A stretch of DNA of 64,000 nucleotides from Phyto melanocephala (taxonomy: Eukaryota > Arthropoda > Insecta > Diptera > Rhinophoridae), in NCBI GenBank assembly GCA_941918925.1, contig OW799235.1, positions 44,236,701-44,300,700 on the forward strand, written 5' to 3'. The notes under the pieces are model-generated. The model was not told the DNA's origin and made no database searches. It worked only from the letters and a program-made list of their open reading frames with translations. This document shows, in pieces, positions 32,440-44,139 of the stretch. Made by a program: the position numbers and the translations under genes. How positions within the stretch are numbered: the first letter of the stretch is position 1; the number at the start of each line of letters is the position of its first letter.

Positions 32440-35157
32440 TACCCGCCACCAAAAAAATGGTGGGGGTATATTCATTTTGTCATTCCGTTTGTAACACATC
32501 GAAATATCCATTTTAGGCCCCATAAAGTATATATATTCTGAATCGGGGTTTGATTTTATGACGATCTAGCTATGTCCGTCCGTCTGTCCGTCTGTTGAAA
32601 GCACGATAGAGGTCGCACCGGAAAAGCTAGGGGGCTCAAATTTTGCCAGAATCTTTCTTATAGACAAGGTTTGTTTGGTATTGAAAATGGGCTAAATCGG
32701 AATATTAGGAAGAGAGTTATAGCTCGAAAAGCAAGAGTAGGTCGAAAAAACCGTGTCCTTCGAACATCGAATAAAATGGAATTGTGTCCAAACGCCTTAA
32801 CGTAGACTCATGAAACTTCGAATATATATTTCCTGGGTAAAGACAATATTTTCCTCGAAAATTGTCTCAATCTATGCATTAGGAGAGGAGTTATCGATCA
32901 AAATGTACGAAAATTTATACCGCACAGTGTATTTTTTGGTATATTTAAAAACAAAAACGTCATAAAAGCAACAAAATTGGATGTACGACTCTGAAATTTT
33001 GCACACTTTGCTTTTTGGTGACACGCTTTCTTGTAACGGCAAATCAATGTGCCACGCCCACTTTTACGCCCACCTCCCATATAAGGTTTTAACTAAAATT
33101 CATATAATTTCTCTATTAATAAAGATTTTGGAATAATAAAGGCCTATATTGAAACACCTCAGTTGTACTCATTCGCAAAAATAACTTTGACACGCCTACT
33201 ATAACGCCCACTTTTCACGTTATCTACTGAAATTTATTTATTTTATTTTAATGAAATTAAAAAGCTCATAAAACCGCTAAAATTAGAGGTATGATGATAA
33301 ATTTTGCTACGTCTATCCCCCTATGCAATTTCATTACTATGCCAAAAAATTAATGTGCCACGCCCACTTTTACGCCCACCTCCCATATAACGTTTTACCT
33401 ACAATTCATATAATTTCTCTATTAATAAAGATTTTGGAATAATAAAGGGCTATATTGAAATATCTAAGTTGTACTCATTAGCAAAAACAACTTTGACACG
33501 CCTACTATAACGCCTACTATAACGCCTACTATAACGCCTACTATAACGCCTATTTTTACTTTTGAATTGTGTCCAGACGCATAAACGTAGTCATGAAACT
33601 TCGAATATATATTTATCGAGTCAAAAGAATATTTTTCCCTGAAAATCGCTTAAATCTATGAATTAGGAAAAGAGTTATAGATAAAAATGTACGAAAATAT
33701 ATACCGCACAGTGTATATATGTACGATTCTGAAATTTTGCAAACATGGCTTTTTGGTCAAAGTCTTCGTTATAACGGAAAATAGATGTGCCACGCACACT
33801 TTTTTCCTTAAATTTATATAAAAATATATTAGTCATATATATTAGCCATTTATTGTACTGTAGCTAAATATAAGATAAAGATGATAAGATAGATGACTCT
33901 ACTAGCAACTACTAGATGGCATGCTAACAACTTATGCTTATGTTCTCCTGAAGTTATGCTCTATTAAAAATGGGAATTTAGGAAAATTTTGACTTAAGTA
34001 AAAAAAAATTATCTCTAAACATTATAAACAATTTATTTTCATGTACTAATGGCTAACAAATTTTAAAATTATACAAAACTTATTTCGTTTGAAAATCTTT
34101 TAAAAGCAAAATGTTATAGAAGTTTAAAAATCAAAATCTTACTAATAAATTTCCCGTTTTAGAAAAATGCAGAGAATGTATATTTTAAATCACCCTGTGG
34201 CCCTTAAAAGTTAACCTTAAATTCACTTTCTTCCTCTTAAATTCATGTAAATTCTCTATGAATAAAGATTTTGGAATACTAAATCTATATTGAAATATCT
34301 AAGTTATGTTTATTAGCAGAAACTTTATTGACACGCGTATTTTAACGGCCACTTTCATTGAAAGACTAAATTTTCGAAAACATTTTACTAGCATACCGAA
34401 GTTATAATGGGTTGTTTAATTTTAAGGGACTATGTTGATTTTGAATAAAATTATTATGAAATTATTATCATTTATTTTTATAATGATAATATTTGTATGC
34501 TTCAATTATGTATGGAACAAAATATCGGCCAAATGGCCCCCCAACCTAGGCGGCACACCACGATCCGATAGTCGAAATTTTCAATGACACTGTTGATGCT
34601 CGATTGTTGGGCACGATGTTGAGTCGAGGTTGCTTGCTCTTTTGCCACGTTATCGTGAAAAATAGCAATGTTTCCCATTCAACGAACTAAGATGGCATTC
34701 ACAGATGTTTTCACATTTCATACAGACCTGCTTTGCAGACATTTAAATATTTTTTTACAATTCTCACGATTGTGGACGAATTCGAACGATTATGTTGACC
34801 AAAAGAATCACGAAGTGCACAAAATGCATTTTGATTTGAACGCCCATTTTTATAAAAATCTTTAATATTAAAAAGCGTTGCTCGATTGCGTATCTTTCCA
34901 CGGTTCAAATTGAGTTAGTCTGAGATTGAGAAATGTCAATTGAAATACAAGAAAAAAGTTGAAATTTAGATGTGGTTCACCTTAAACATGGGCCCTTAAA
35001 ATTTAACCACCCTCTACAAAGAAAGTGATACATATTTTATTATAAAGAGATTATTCTATAGCGATTAACAAAATAATAAATATTGTGCTTTAAATGTACA
35101 CAAAATTGGTGGTGGGTATAAAAGATTCGGCACAGCCGAATATAGTGCTCTTACTTG
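32440..35157 (+). mobile_element. DINE-1/Helentron-like element D4 (contains the start of duplication copy A)
   Basis: Complete 5' start (32441, 'acccgccaccaaaaaaatgg') and 3' end ('gctcttacttg', 35157). A 12-bp minisatellite, acgcctactata, occurs four times near 33492-33548. Contains MITE M3. The tandem duplication begins inside this element at 32985. The segment 33810-34200 is not DINE repeat and is unassigned. Confidence 0.82.
34407..35014 (-). mobile_element. Tc1/mariner-type MITE M3 in D4 (copy A)
   Basis: TA flanks at 34405-34406 and 35015-35016. The minus-strand relic (34711-34908) shows YKNGRSNQNAFCALRDSF and SSTIVRIVKKYL, a transposase helix-turn-helix half. Same relative position in DINE as M1 and M2. 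Confidence 0.8.
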
Positions 35158-35159
35158 TT

Positions 35160-35548
35160 TTTTCTTTTACTTGCTTTATTATATATTTTGGTTTCTGTTT
35201 TAAATTATTAAATCCTAAATTTTTCACCAGTTCTCTTTCGCCATAGGTTTAACAAACATTTTTACCGTTATTATATTTTTCAATTCTTTTAACCTTTTTT
35301 TCATGTACAGTATCGTGCAAGTTCTGCCAAGTTGACTAATCAACCTTGTTGTCCAGTAATTCGTTCGGATTACATCCCGTTGTACTATGAATTGTGTAGT
35401 TATAAGTTTCTACAGATTTATACACTAAAGCCTTATCATCAACATCCTGAGTATTTTGCTGCAATCTAAACAACCTTATATTTTCGTTTAGTGTAAGATG
35501 AAATCGCTCAATATCGGCATTTCCCGTATGTGTATTTGGAGATGTAAA
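35160..35548 (-). pseudogene. pol: Gypsy-type integrase, C-terminal part (copy A)
   Basis: Minus strand from 35548: FTSPNTHTGNADIERFHLTL with the catalytic Glu, SVETYNYTIHSTTGCNPNEL, then a basic tail, with frame breaks and a stop near 35340. The first half of integrase lies at 36796-37489, on the other side of an LTR-like insertion. The piece ends at the D4 boundary. Confidence 0.8.
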
Positions 35549-35555
35549 GTGATAA

Positions 35556-36788
35556 GCTTGTGACGACTAAAAGTCGTGGCCTTATTTTTGGGTCCACAAG
35601 ACTGGAAGTCTAAATTATATTTACATATTCAACTCATTGGAACGACATATTGCGTCTTTACTTCATCCATAATATTAAAGAGAAAAGGAAACTTTTAATC
35701 TGGTTTTCCATTGCGAACCGAAGGCTATGGTGAAATGTAAATAAGCCGAACCACGTAGTGGTGAGTGTGGTTTACATACACCACCAATCACAATACAAGA
35801 AACACTGGTATGCTCGTGTGTGTAGGCTAAATATACCTCGGTTGTTGTCATCGGCATATATAAATACTTGTGTGGGTAAATAATTGTGTATGAAATTATA
35901 TGTACACACAAAACAATAAATAGAAGTCTTGTTCATAGAAAATAGTAAGTCAGCATACGGCAGCGCAACTGGTAAGACCTTATTTGCTTAATAAGTAAAG
36001 TCTTCGCGGTTAAGCTGATGTTAAATTGCGTGCTTCGAGTTTAACATCAAGTAACACGTGCCCCTAGAGTGGTTGATCTGGTATTTAATTGAGTGCTTCG
36101 AGTTTAGGCTCCTCTCAATCTAAAACCAAGTGAACACACGCGCTCCTCGAGTGGTTGATCAGGTGCTAAATTGAGTGCTTCGAGTTTAGGCTCTTCTCAA
36201 TTTATCGCCAGACAAACACACGCGCTCTCCAAGTAGCAACCCTCTTGTGTCAGCCGCGCCACGCAAGCCCGGCAAGTACTAAAGAGTAAATTTTACTCTT
36301 TTGTAATACCGCTGGTAAGTGGAGTAGAGACCTCTCTGGGTGCTCGGAGTTCAGGCTCCACACAGAGTTGTCTCCGAGTGGCAATCAAGACGTACGTCTC
36401 TTCGGTTTCTCCTAAATTGACTACGCCCCGATCACACAGTAGCATTAGAGAATAAACTCTGCTCTTTAGTAGTATTGAGTACGGGTAAAGTAGAGACATC
36501 TCTGGGTGTTCGGAGTTTAGGCTCCACACAGAGTTGTCTTTGAGTAGCAATCGCAGATGAGAACTACGTATTCGCCTCACTCCGCGTGAATCGGTAAATA
36601 CGATTAACGATCGATCGGCTACGCGAACCTAAGAAAACTAGATTGATTCCTTTTCCTTAAGAAAGAGAATAATAAAGATAATATAAATTTATAACGCAAA
36701 TTAAAGCATCATCGTGTTTCTTTCTCTCTTGCACAAAAATAAATTTTTTTAACGAATCTTGGGAGCCCAGAGCTCACCCCAGCGTTAG
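35556..36788 (+). mobile_element. LTR-like insertion in integrase, with five hairpin repeats (copy A)
   Basis: 1.23 kb bounded by gtgataa at 35549-35555 and 36789-36795, which rejoins the integrase frame (VFYH with FTSPN) when removed. On the plus strand there is a TATA-like 'tatataaata' (35854-35863). Downstream are five copies of the motif GTGCTTCGAGTTTAGGCTC or close variants (36030, 36093, 36175, 36340, 36506), each within an inverted repeat. No coding region. It looks like a solo LTR plus leader of an unidentified element; the lack of TG...CA ends leaves the exact type open. Confidence 0.6.
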
Positions 36789-36795
36789 GTGATAA

Positions 36796-37489
36796 AACAC
36801 GTCGTTACAAGCTATATCCTCCGATCTAAAAAAATCGCTAATAAGTGCGGTATTGAATTCATTATCCTCTATAACTTTACCTGGTTTTCCTAAAATTGCG
36901 AATTGTTCCCTAATTTTTTCTATAATACTTATCGAATTCTTATCGTCTAAGTGATGTATAGAAACATGTTTTATAAGTTTATCTATACATGTAAGGAACG
37001 TAGTATTTCTATTCAGGAACCATATGTCTATATGTATTATTTCGTTCGACTTAATGTGTTTCCGTAACACCGTAAATTTATTTTTGATAGGCAGTCTGTC
37101 AAATTTGCATATATTACATACTATACAATTATTAATAAATTTATGTACTTCTTTCTTAAATTTGGGTAATAAATAATTTCCTTCAATTCAAGGAAGGTTT
37201 CTTCAATGCCTCAGTGATTTTTATCGTTACGAAATTTTTCCAAAATTTTCAAAAGGTTTTCCCTATCCAAAATATCTTTTATAAATGTATTACACCGTAC
37301 TATCCTAATTCCAGATACATTGGAAAAATAACGAATAATAGTTGCCTGTAAGTTTATAAAATGTTCAAAATTACTACAAAAAATTCCGGCAGTTCCTTTT
37401 ATAGGAAAAACTTTCCTTAAAAATTCTAACAATTTTTCGTCGAAATAATTTTTTATTGTTATTATGTGTCTTATACTCTTACTATACAA
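36796..37489 (-). pseudogene. pol: Gypsy-type integrase, N-terminal part and core (copy A)
   Basis: Minus-strand frames 37211-37489 (IRHIITIKNYFDEKLLEFLR) and 36774-37070 (SNEIIHIDIWFLNRNTTFLT, with the first core Asp region, and KPGKVIEDNEFNTALISDFF with the second). The first HHCC residues fall in the frame-broken part around 37100-37210. Integrase would insert the cDNA; here several shifts abolish it. Confidence 0.75.
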
Positions 37490-37505
37490 AGTTTTTCTCT
37501 TATAT

Positions 37506-37691
37506 TTAAAAGTGTTTCCTAAAATAATTATAATTTGTGTTTTGTAAATGATAATAGGTGAAATCTGAGCTAGGATATTGATGTTGCTCCAAAATGTTAA
37601 CTTCCAAGCGACTAAGGTAACCTGCTACTTTATTCGTCTTGCCTTTTATATATTCTATTTCGAAATCATATTCGTATATAAAGGCTATAAT
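37506..37691 (-). pseudogene. pol: Gypsy-type RNase H, end (copy A)
   Basis: EYDFEIEYIKGKTNKVAGYL followed by SRLEV is the end of RNase H. The domain is split by the MITE at 37692-37979 from its main part at 38048-38398. Confidence 0.8.
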
Positions 37692-37979
37692 ACACGGCAT
37701 GTTTTTTACATCTGACTTTTAAATTTGTGAGACATATGTAAATCTACATGTCTGTCAAAATTGTACTTTTACGCTGACTGCTTTGCAGCAGCAGAGATTT
37801 CTGCCAACGACTGATGTCACATGTTTTTACAGAAGAAAATAGAGCGCGCTCTAATTAAAATTTTGCCAGATGTCTCAACACATGTTTTTTTACAGAAGTT
37901 ATGTTTTAAAGGTAACACACGACATGTTTGTATTAGCAGTGGAGAATTTGACAAGTCAGATATAAAAAACATGCCGTGT
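37692..37979. mobile_element. 288-bp MITE in RNase H (copy A)
   Basis: Ends ACACGGCATGTTTTTTACAT and, inverted, ACACGGCATGTTTTTTATAT, continuing to CTGAC on both sides (25 bp with one mismatch). Non-coding. It interrupts the RNase H of the gypsy-type element. Confidence 0.8.
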
Positions 37980-38047
37980 ATTAGCTCCTTAAGTTGTATC
38001 ATATATAAGTTGTATCTTCCACCTTTGTAACTTCATGTTCGGTTCTT

Positions 38048-38398
38048 TTAAAGAGTTACCCCTACTAATGGTCGATGATCCGTCTGAATTTTAAACTTTC
38101 TACCAAATAAGTATGGTCTAAAATATTTAACTGACCAGACAATTGCCAATAACTCTTTTTCAATAGCGCTATAATTTAGTTCGTGTTTGTTTAATGTTCG
38201 AGATGTATATAATATCGTATGACCATTTTGCGAAAGTACTGCACCTAAGGCCATATTGCTAGCATCTACCGTTAAAACGAACAATTTATCAAATTTGGGA
38301 TAAGCCAAAATAGGATTAGTACATAAAATTTTCTTCAACTTATTAAAGGAATCAATGTAATGCTGATTGTTAAGGTTATTATTTGAACCTTTTTTCAA
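38048..38398 (-). pseudogene. pol: Gypsy-type RNase H, main part (copy A)
   Basis: Contains LTVDASNMALGAVLSQ (first Asp), NYSAIEKELLAIVWSVKYF (Glu) and the TDHRPL block (Asp), all in one open frame of 116 codons. It stops where the MITE insertion begins to disturb the frame. Confidence 0.85.
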
Positions 38399-38487
38399 AT
38401 ATGAAATAATTGGAAGTGCTATTCGGCTATAATCTTTTATAAATTTCCTATAGAAACCAGTTAAGCCTAAAAATTACCTTATTTCCT

Positions 38488-39503
38488 TTACAGTTTTTGG
38501 TAGTGGAATCTCTGAATGACTTTAATTTTCCCTGGATTTGGGGTTATACCATCCGGTGTAATTATATGCCCTAAATATTCTGAATGGCGTCTAAAAAAAT
38601 TGCATTTATCCACTTGCACTTTGAGGTTATATTCAGACAATCTAATAAAAATTTTCCTTGAAACTATATGTTCCTGCAATGACGTAGAGAACACCAATAT
38701 ATCATCCAAGTAGACAACGCAAATATTATTAATAAAATCATGAAGCACCTCATTCATCATTCTTTGGAAGGATGCAGGCACATTCTTTAAGCCAAATGGC
38801 ATACGCGCAAACTCATAATGACCTGTTGCAGTGGAAAATGGCGTCTTTTGCCTATCCTCCGGTAAAATTGGGATTTGATGAAATCCCTTAGCCAAATCAA
38901 GTGTGCTAAAATACTGAGAATTTCCTATCTTTGTAAACATATCCTCCAAATTGGGCATAGGGAATTTATCCCTATGCTATTTAGTTTCCTATAATTTACT
39001 ACAACCCTCCACTTTTGTTCACTAGAGTTGTCCATTTTCTTAGGAACAACCCAAATCGGGGAGTTGTATGGACTACATGATTTGGTTATAATTCCTGAAT
39101 TTTACATATCCTTAACTTGTTTCTCTACTTCGACACTATGTATTTGCGGAAAACGATATGTCCTACAATATACTGGAATATCATTTACCGTCGGTATTCT
39201 GTGTCTATATCTACCAACAGAAGATAAGTTCTCACCCTCAATATAAAAAACAGACTTGAGCTCCCTTATCAATTTCATTAGCTTCATTATTTCCTGATCA
39301 TTCAATTTGTCAGTTTTCAATTTGTCAGTCAAATAGTCTATTCGAGGCTCACTAAAATTCAAATCCATAGTTATATCATTGAAATATGAGATATCATTTT
39401 CGTTGTATAGTCCTTCAGATTTTTCAAATATTAAAGGAATTTTCGCATTATTTGTCACTAGTACATTGTTTTTCAAATCGATTTGCGCACCTAATGGTTT
39501 CAA
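38488..39503 (-). pseudogene. pol: Gypsy-type reverse transcriptase (copy A)
   Basis: Two frames. 39102-39503 holds the start (RYRHRIPTVNDIPVYCRTYR). 38488-38958 holds the palm, with YFSTLDLAKGFHQIPI, FARMPFGLKNVPASFQRMMN, the catalytic VVYLDDILVFS and YLGHIITPDGI. Between them (38959-39101) the first RT blocks ([12 protein letters not shown] on the minus strand) are frame-broken with stops. The spelling GHYEFARMPFGLKN is characteristic of the gypsy/17.6/297 group. Copy B differs by Lys to Asn in this block. Confidence 0.88.
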
Positions 39504-39509
39504 AATATT

Positions 39510-39833
39510 TCAACCTATTATACCATCATAATTGCTACGAATTTCCGTTTCCAACATTTCAATTTTGCAATGAGGTAATTTAAATTTCTTAAAGAATGGG
39601 ACTGTAATTTTCGTCCTTGTAGCTGTATTAGAGCAAATAGTGTGTAAAATAATTGGATTTTCCACTTCCGATTGAAAAGAAGAGTGAAAAAGACATTTTT
39701 TTATAATAGTTGTACCTGAACCTGTGTCAATCATTAATTGTATTGGAGCAGATTTTGTACTAAGCACTACAAAGGGTAGATTTTTTTCGACCTGCGGCCG
39801 AAAATTTGACACTTCCACACAATCTACATCCAT
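39510..39833 (-). pseudogene. pol: Gypsy-type protease (copy A)
   Basis: An aspartic protease with LMIDTGSGTTIIKKCLF as active site and the SNYDGIIG end block. The frame is open for 107 codons and ends at a TGA directly before the next pol frame. It would mature Gag and Pol in the particle. Confidence 0.85.
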
Positions 39834-39873
39834 AGAAAAATCTTTGCTATGATTGTTATATGTCTGCTCACTG

Positions 39874-40275
39874 TTATTTCCAGTCGTATTTCTGGTTATT
39901 TACATTACTTGTTCTAATATTTCTGCTACCATTATCTACAACATAATTGTTTCTTCCTGCATTACTATCCCTGTTATTATAATTTTGATTAAAATTTCTA
40001 TTCCTATAATTTCCATTATTTTTATTCTCTCTATCATAAAACTCTCTACTATTGTAAGAACCTCGTCCATTAAAATTTCTATCTCCAAAATTACCTCTAT
40101 TTTCCGCTTTTTTGTATTCGTTGTTATTGCTAAAATTATGTCTATTAAAATTTCCTGATTTGTGTTGATTACCATATGGATATGAATACTGGGAAAAATT
40201 GTTGTTAGAATAAGCATTAACATTATCTTTGGACGAATAAGGCTGTAAAAATTTAGAATTTTGTGATTTGCTCAA
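39874..40275 (-). pseudogene. gag: Gypsy-type gag, Asn/Arg-rich C-terminus (copy A)
   Basis: 133 codons rich in Asn, Tyr, Arg and Gly (NRHNFSNNNEYKKAENRGNF, RNRNFNQNYNNRDSNAGRNN). This is the RNA-binding tail of Gag in 17.6-like elements, without Cys knuckles. The N-terminal two thirds of gag are not recognisable upstream, where unassigned DNA and a DINE-like element follow. Confidence 0.8.
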
Positions 40276-40750
40276 ATAAAAATAATCAGTTTCAATAAGA
40301 ATTTCCTTTGCGTTTAATAACGATCGGCAATTTACTTATAAAAATTTTCGGTCGGTCATACATTTTATCCCCCTAGGAGTGAATCCTAAAAAAATTATGT
40401 TTCCAAAACGACTGCGGATATTAGAAAGGAAAGGAAATTTTATTGCGGAATTTCTGTTTTTAAGCTTTTTCAATAAGCTAAAGCGTTTTTGAGTTACGCG
40501 AACATATGTTGTGCAACAGCCTCCATTTTCGAAATAACGGTATATCTCAAAAACCAGAGCCAAACTTAAAAAACCGCGGCAACCACTGAATTCAGCGTAC
40601 CCGAATTATGTTAAAACGCCAGGTGCCCAGCTTGTCACGAAAAAAAGTGTAAATTTCTTGCACAGTGTATTTGTTATTATGCATCACTACTAAATTTTTC
40701 TCTTTGTCTTAACTAATATATCGTTAAGTTTTTTATGATTATTTTTTTTA
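40276..40750. other. Unassigned 475-bp block (copy A)
   Basis: Not recognised. It includes 'cttgtcacgaaaaaaagtgt' and 'gcacagtgtatttg', which resemble transposon-end sequences. The 75-aa minus-strand frame at 40336-40563 has no family motif. Confidence 0.4.
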
Positions 40751-42352
40751 TACCCGCCACCAAAAAAATGGTTTTGATTTGATGACGATCTAGCTATGTC
40801 CGTTCGTCTGTCCGTCTGTTGAAAGCACGATAGAGGTCGCACCGAAAAAGCTAGGGGGCTCAAATTTTGCCAGAATCTTTCTTATAGACAAGGTTTGTTT
40901 GGTATTGAAAATGGGCTAAATAGGAATATTAGGAAGAGAGTTATAGCTCGAAAAGCAAGAGTAGGTCGAAAAAACCGTGTCCTTCGAACATCGAATAAAA
41001 TGGACTTGTGTCCAAACGCATTAACGTAGACTCATGAAATTTCGAATATATATTTCCTGAGTAAAACCAATATCTTTCCCTGAAAATTATCTAAATCTAT
41101 GCATTAGGAGAGGAGTTATCGATCAAAATGTACGAAAATTTATACCGCACAGTGTATTTTTCCGTATATTTAAAAACAAAAACGTCATAAAAGCAACAAA
41201 ATTGGATGTACGACTCTAAAATTTTTCACAAATTGCTTTTTGGTAAGTCGCTTTTTTGTAACGGAAAATCAATGTGCCACGCCTACTTTTACGCCCACCT
41301 CCCATATAACGTTTTACCTAAAATTCATATAATTTCTCTACTAATAAAGATTTTGGAATAATAAAGGGCTATATTGAAATATCTAAGTCGTACTCATTCG
41401 CAAAAAAAACTTTGACACGCCTACTATAACGCCCACTTTTCACGTAATCTACCGTTAATGAAATTTAAAAGCTCATAAAAGCGCCAAAATTAGAGGTATG
41501 ATGATCAAATTTGCTACGTATATCCCCCTAGGCAATGTCATTACTTTTCCAGAAAATTAAGGTGCCACGCCCACCTCCCATATAACGTTTTACCTAAAAT
41601 TCATATAATTTCTCTACTAATAAAGATTTTGGAATAATAAAGGGCTATATTGAAACACCTAAGTTGTACTCATTCGCAAAAATAACTTTGACACGCCTAC
41701 TATAACGCCCACTTTTCACGTTATCTACCGTTAATGATATTTAAAAGCTCATAAAACCGCCAAAATTAGAAGTATGATGATAAAATTTGCTACGTATATC
41801 CCCCTAGGCAATGTCATTACTTTTCCAGAAAATTAAGGTGCCACGCCCACTTTTACGCCCACCTCCCATATAACGTTTTACCTAAAATTCATATAATTTC
41901 TCTACTAATAAAGATTTTGGAATAATAAAGGGCTATATTGAAATATCTAAGTCGTACTCATTCGCAAAAAAACTTTGACACGCCTACTATAACGCCCACT
42001 TTTCACGTTATTAACCGTTAATGAAATTTAAAAGCTCATTAAACCGCCAAAATTACAGGTATGATGATTAAATTTGCTACGTATATCCTTCTAATCAATG
42101 TAATTGTTGTACCAAAAAGTTTGGTGAGACGCCCACTTTAACGCCTACCTCCCATATAACGGTTTATCTTAAATTCATGTAATTTCTCTATTGACAAAAT
42201 TTTTGGGAAAATAAATGAACTATATTGAAATATCTAAGTAAGAGATTATTCCATAGCGATTAACAAAATAATAAATATTGTGCTTTAAATGTACACAAAA
42301 TTGGTGGTGGGTATAAAAGATTCGGCACAGCTGAATATAGTGCTCTTACTTG
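40751..42352 (+). mobile_element. DINE-1/Helentron-like element D5 (copy A)
   Basis: Starts 'tacccgccaccaaaaaaatg', then lacks 87 bp (net) found in copy B, including the 'cccataaag' core. It has three successive ~280-bp internal repeats (cores near 41338, 41617, 41897) where copy B has one. Ends with the usual hairpin variant (ttcggcacagctgaa) and 'gctcttacttg'. Confidence 0.85.
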
Positions 42353-42545
42353 TTATTTCTGTTTTTGTTATTGTTGTTTTTTTTTAGTATAGGTTTATAA
42401 GTTACAAAGTATGTACACGAAAATTCTAAATTTCGGTTTTCAAGGTCAATATTTTATATTTTTTTTTCAACTTCTGATGAACAAACAAATTTGTTTTTTT
42501 AGGTAATTTAGTTTTCTCATTTCGCTTTTTATTTTATTGTATTAT

Positions 42546-43982
42546 TCACCCCAATTCTAAATAACAATTCCCTGAGAATTGTTTCCCTATTCTTCTATTC
42601 TAAATAATTTCTCCTGGGGAAATTTGTTCCCTTTCCCTTATTCTAAATGAACTTCGAAATTGGGAAATTGTTCCCAGGGAAAAAAGTACGTATTACGATA
42701 GGTAATTAAAAAGAGAAAGTAATAACAAATTTTGGGAAAGATCCGCCAACAAATTCAAAGGGAGTTGTGACAAAAATGTATGTAATTAATATTTTTTTAT
42801 AAAAATATGTGATAAATATTGTAATTTATTGTGTCTTAGGACAAAAACAACAAACCGGAAGCAGAATAATGAATTGTTTTTAGTTTTAAAATAATTTTAA
42901 TTTTTATTTTTCTTTTTGTTTTTTATTTTTAAAGATATTAATTTTTTTTAATAAAATGTTATATTTATTAATAAAATGTATAAATGTAAGAAATGGCTTT
43001 ATTACAGAAATTTATTAGAGATTGTTCGCAATATTTTTTCTAATATTTTGGGCAATGGATAAATATTGTGGTGAGGCTAAGGATACCACATTATTATCCT
43101 AAACTTCAGCATTGCATTTAAAATAAATATAGATGTTATGCAACGCACATCAGAATTTTGTTATTTTAGAAGCCTTTTTTGGAGCGTAGTACAGCTGTCT
43201 AGCACCAAGAATGTTATCATTCAAAACTTTACCAAGAAGCCAATAATTGCTGCCACCTCTAAGGTATTCTTGCTCAAGGTGAGCGCGCAATTCGCCAGAA
43301 TTCCAAATAAACGAATCGTGACACGCTCCGGGATGTGAGGCATCAACTTACCTTTAATTTTTTGAGTTCCGTCAAGACATCCAATAACGTTTGGAATGCC
43401 ATACTTCACATAAATGCCATACTTCACACCGTAATCTTTACCAATACCCGTTTGGTACAAACCTTCAGCAAAGAAGCGTAAAGTCGCACTTAATTTCACG
43501 ATTGGAGAAATTGCAAACGACTTATGTTTGGGCTGAACACGTTAACACGTCCAACAGATATTTGAACGCCGGTTTATTTACTCTGTAATATTTTTCTAAC
43601 CTTCCAAAAGTAAAATTTACAAAGTGTGCGGCAACTCAAGTGGGTTGCTGGCGTCACTTAGCATTTTCCTTTCTACCCTTTGCTTATTCTTGTGCTTCAG
43701 AGTTTTCTGCTTCAGCTATTATTTTTATCAACGCTACACTAAACATTTTTGTTCACTTTTAAAAATTTTTTTTATTATTTACGAATATTCACTTTTTACG
43801 CTAAAAATTATTAGCAAATATTTTGTCAAAACAAAGCAGCAAACAGCTGACTTCGAAAATGTAAAATTCTCTCTCCCTTGTTATTCCCTTCCCCGACTGT
43901 TTAAAATAGGTGAATTTTATTTGTGGGAAAAAAATGAATTCCTGGGAATTTATTTCCCTGGGAATATTTAGCATTGGGGTGA
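42546..43982. mobile_element. PIF/Harbinger-type DNA transposon (copy A)
   Basis: Ends TCACCCCAATTCTAAATA and, inverted, TCACCCCAATGCTAAATA. A TTA/TAT-like flank fits a 3-bp target. Both subterminal regions carry clusters of TTCCC/GGGAA, which probably bind transposase. A decayed transposase lies on the minus strand inside. Confidence 0.8.
43139..43600 (-). pseudogene. PIF/Harbinger transposase remnant (copy A)
   Basis: On the minus strand: KLSATLRFFAEGLYQTGIGK, then NVIGCLDGTQKIKGKLMPHI, the HARBI1-type nuclease block with the first catalytic Asp, then FGILANCALTLSKNTLEVAA in a shifted frame. The GDSGYP-like block expected next is altered (YWLLGKVLND in another frame). Copy A carries a local duplication 'atgccatacttcacataa' that destroys the piece before NVIGC; copy B keeps the older form. 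The second protein of Harbinger (Myb-like) was not found. Confidence 0.75.
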
Positions 43983-44139
43983 TTATATATTTATTATTTT
44001 TTTTCACAAAGTTCAACTTTACTGTCATAAATATTTTTACTGCATTAAATGTTATTATTATTTATTTTTAATGTCTTTAATTTAAATTTCAAATATTATT
44101 TATGTTAAAAAAAAATAGTTTTAACTAAGTACTGCTTTA

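Noticed and set aside
35675..35911. 78-aa minus frame inside the LTR-like insertion
   Set aside because: No motif, and it lies antisense to the TATA-like promoter region; probably chance.
39853..40158. 101-aa hydrophobic Ile/Ser-rich plus frame
   Set aside because: Complement of the Asn-rich Gag tail; codon complementarity explains the hydrophobic composition.
43624..43971. 115-aa Phe/Leu/Ser-rich plus frame in the Harbinger element (and 58084-58431)
   Set aside because: Covers the T-rich subterminal region of the element; no transmembrane gene family, likely chance.
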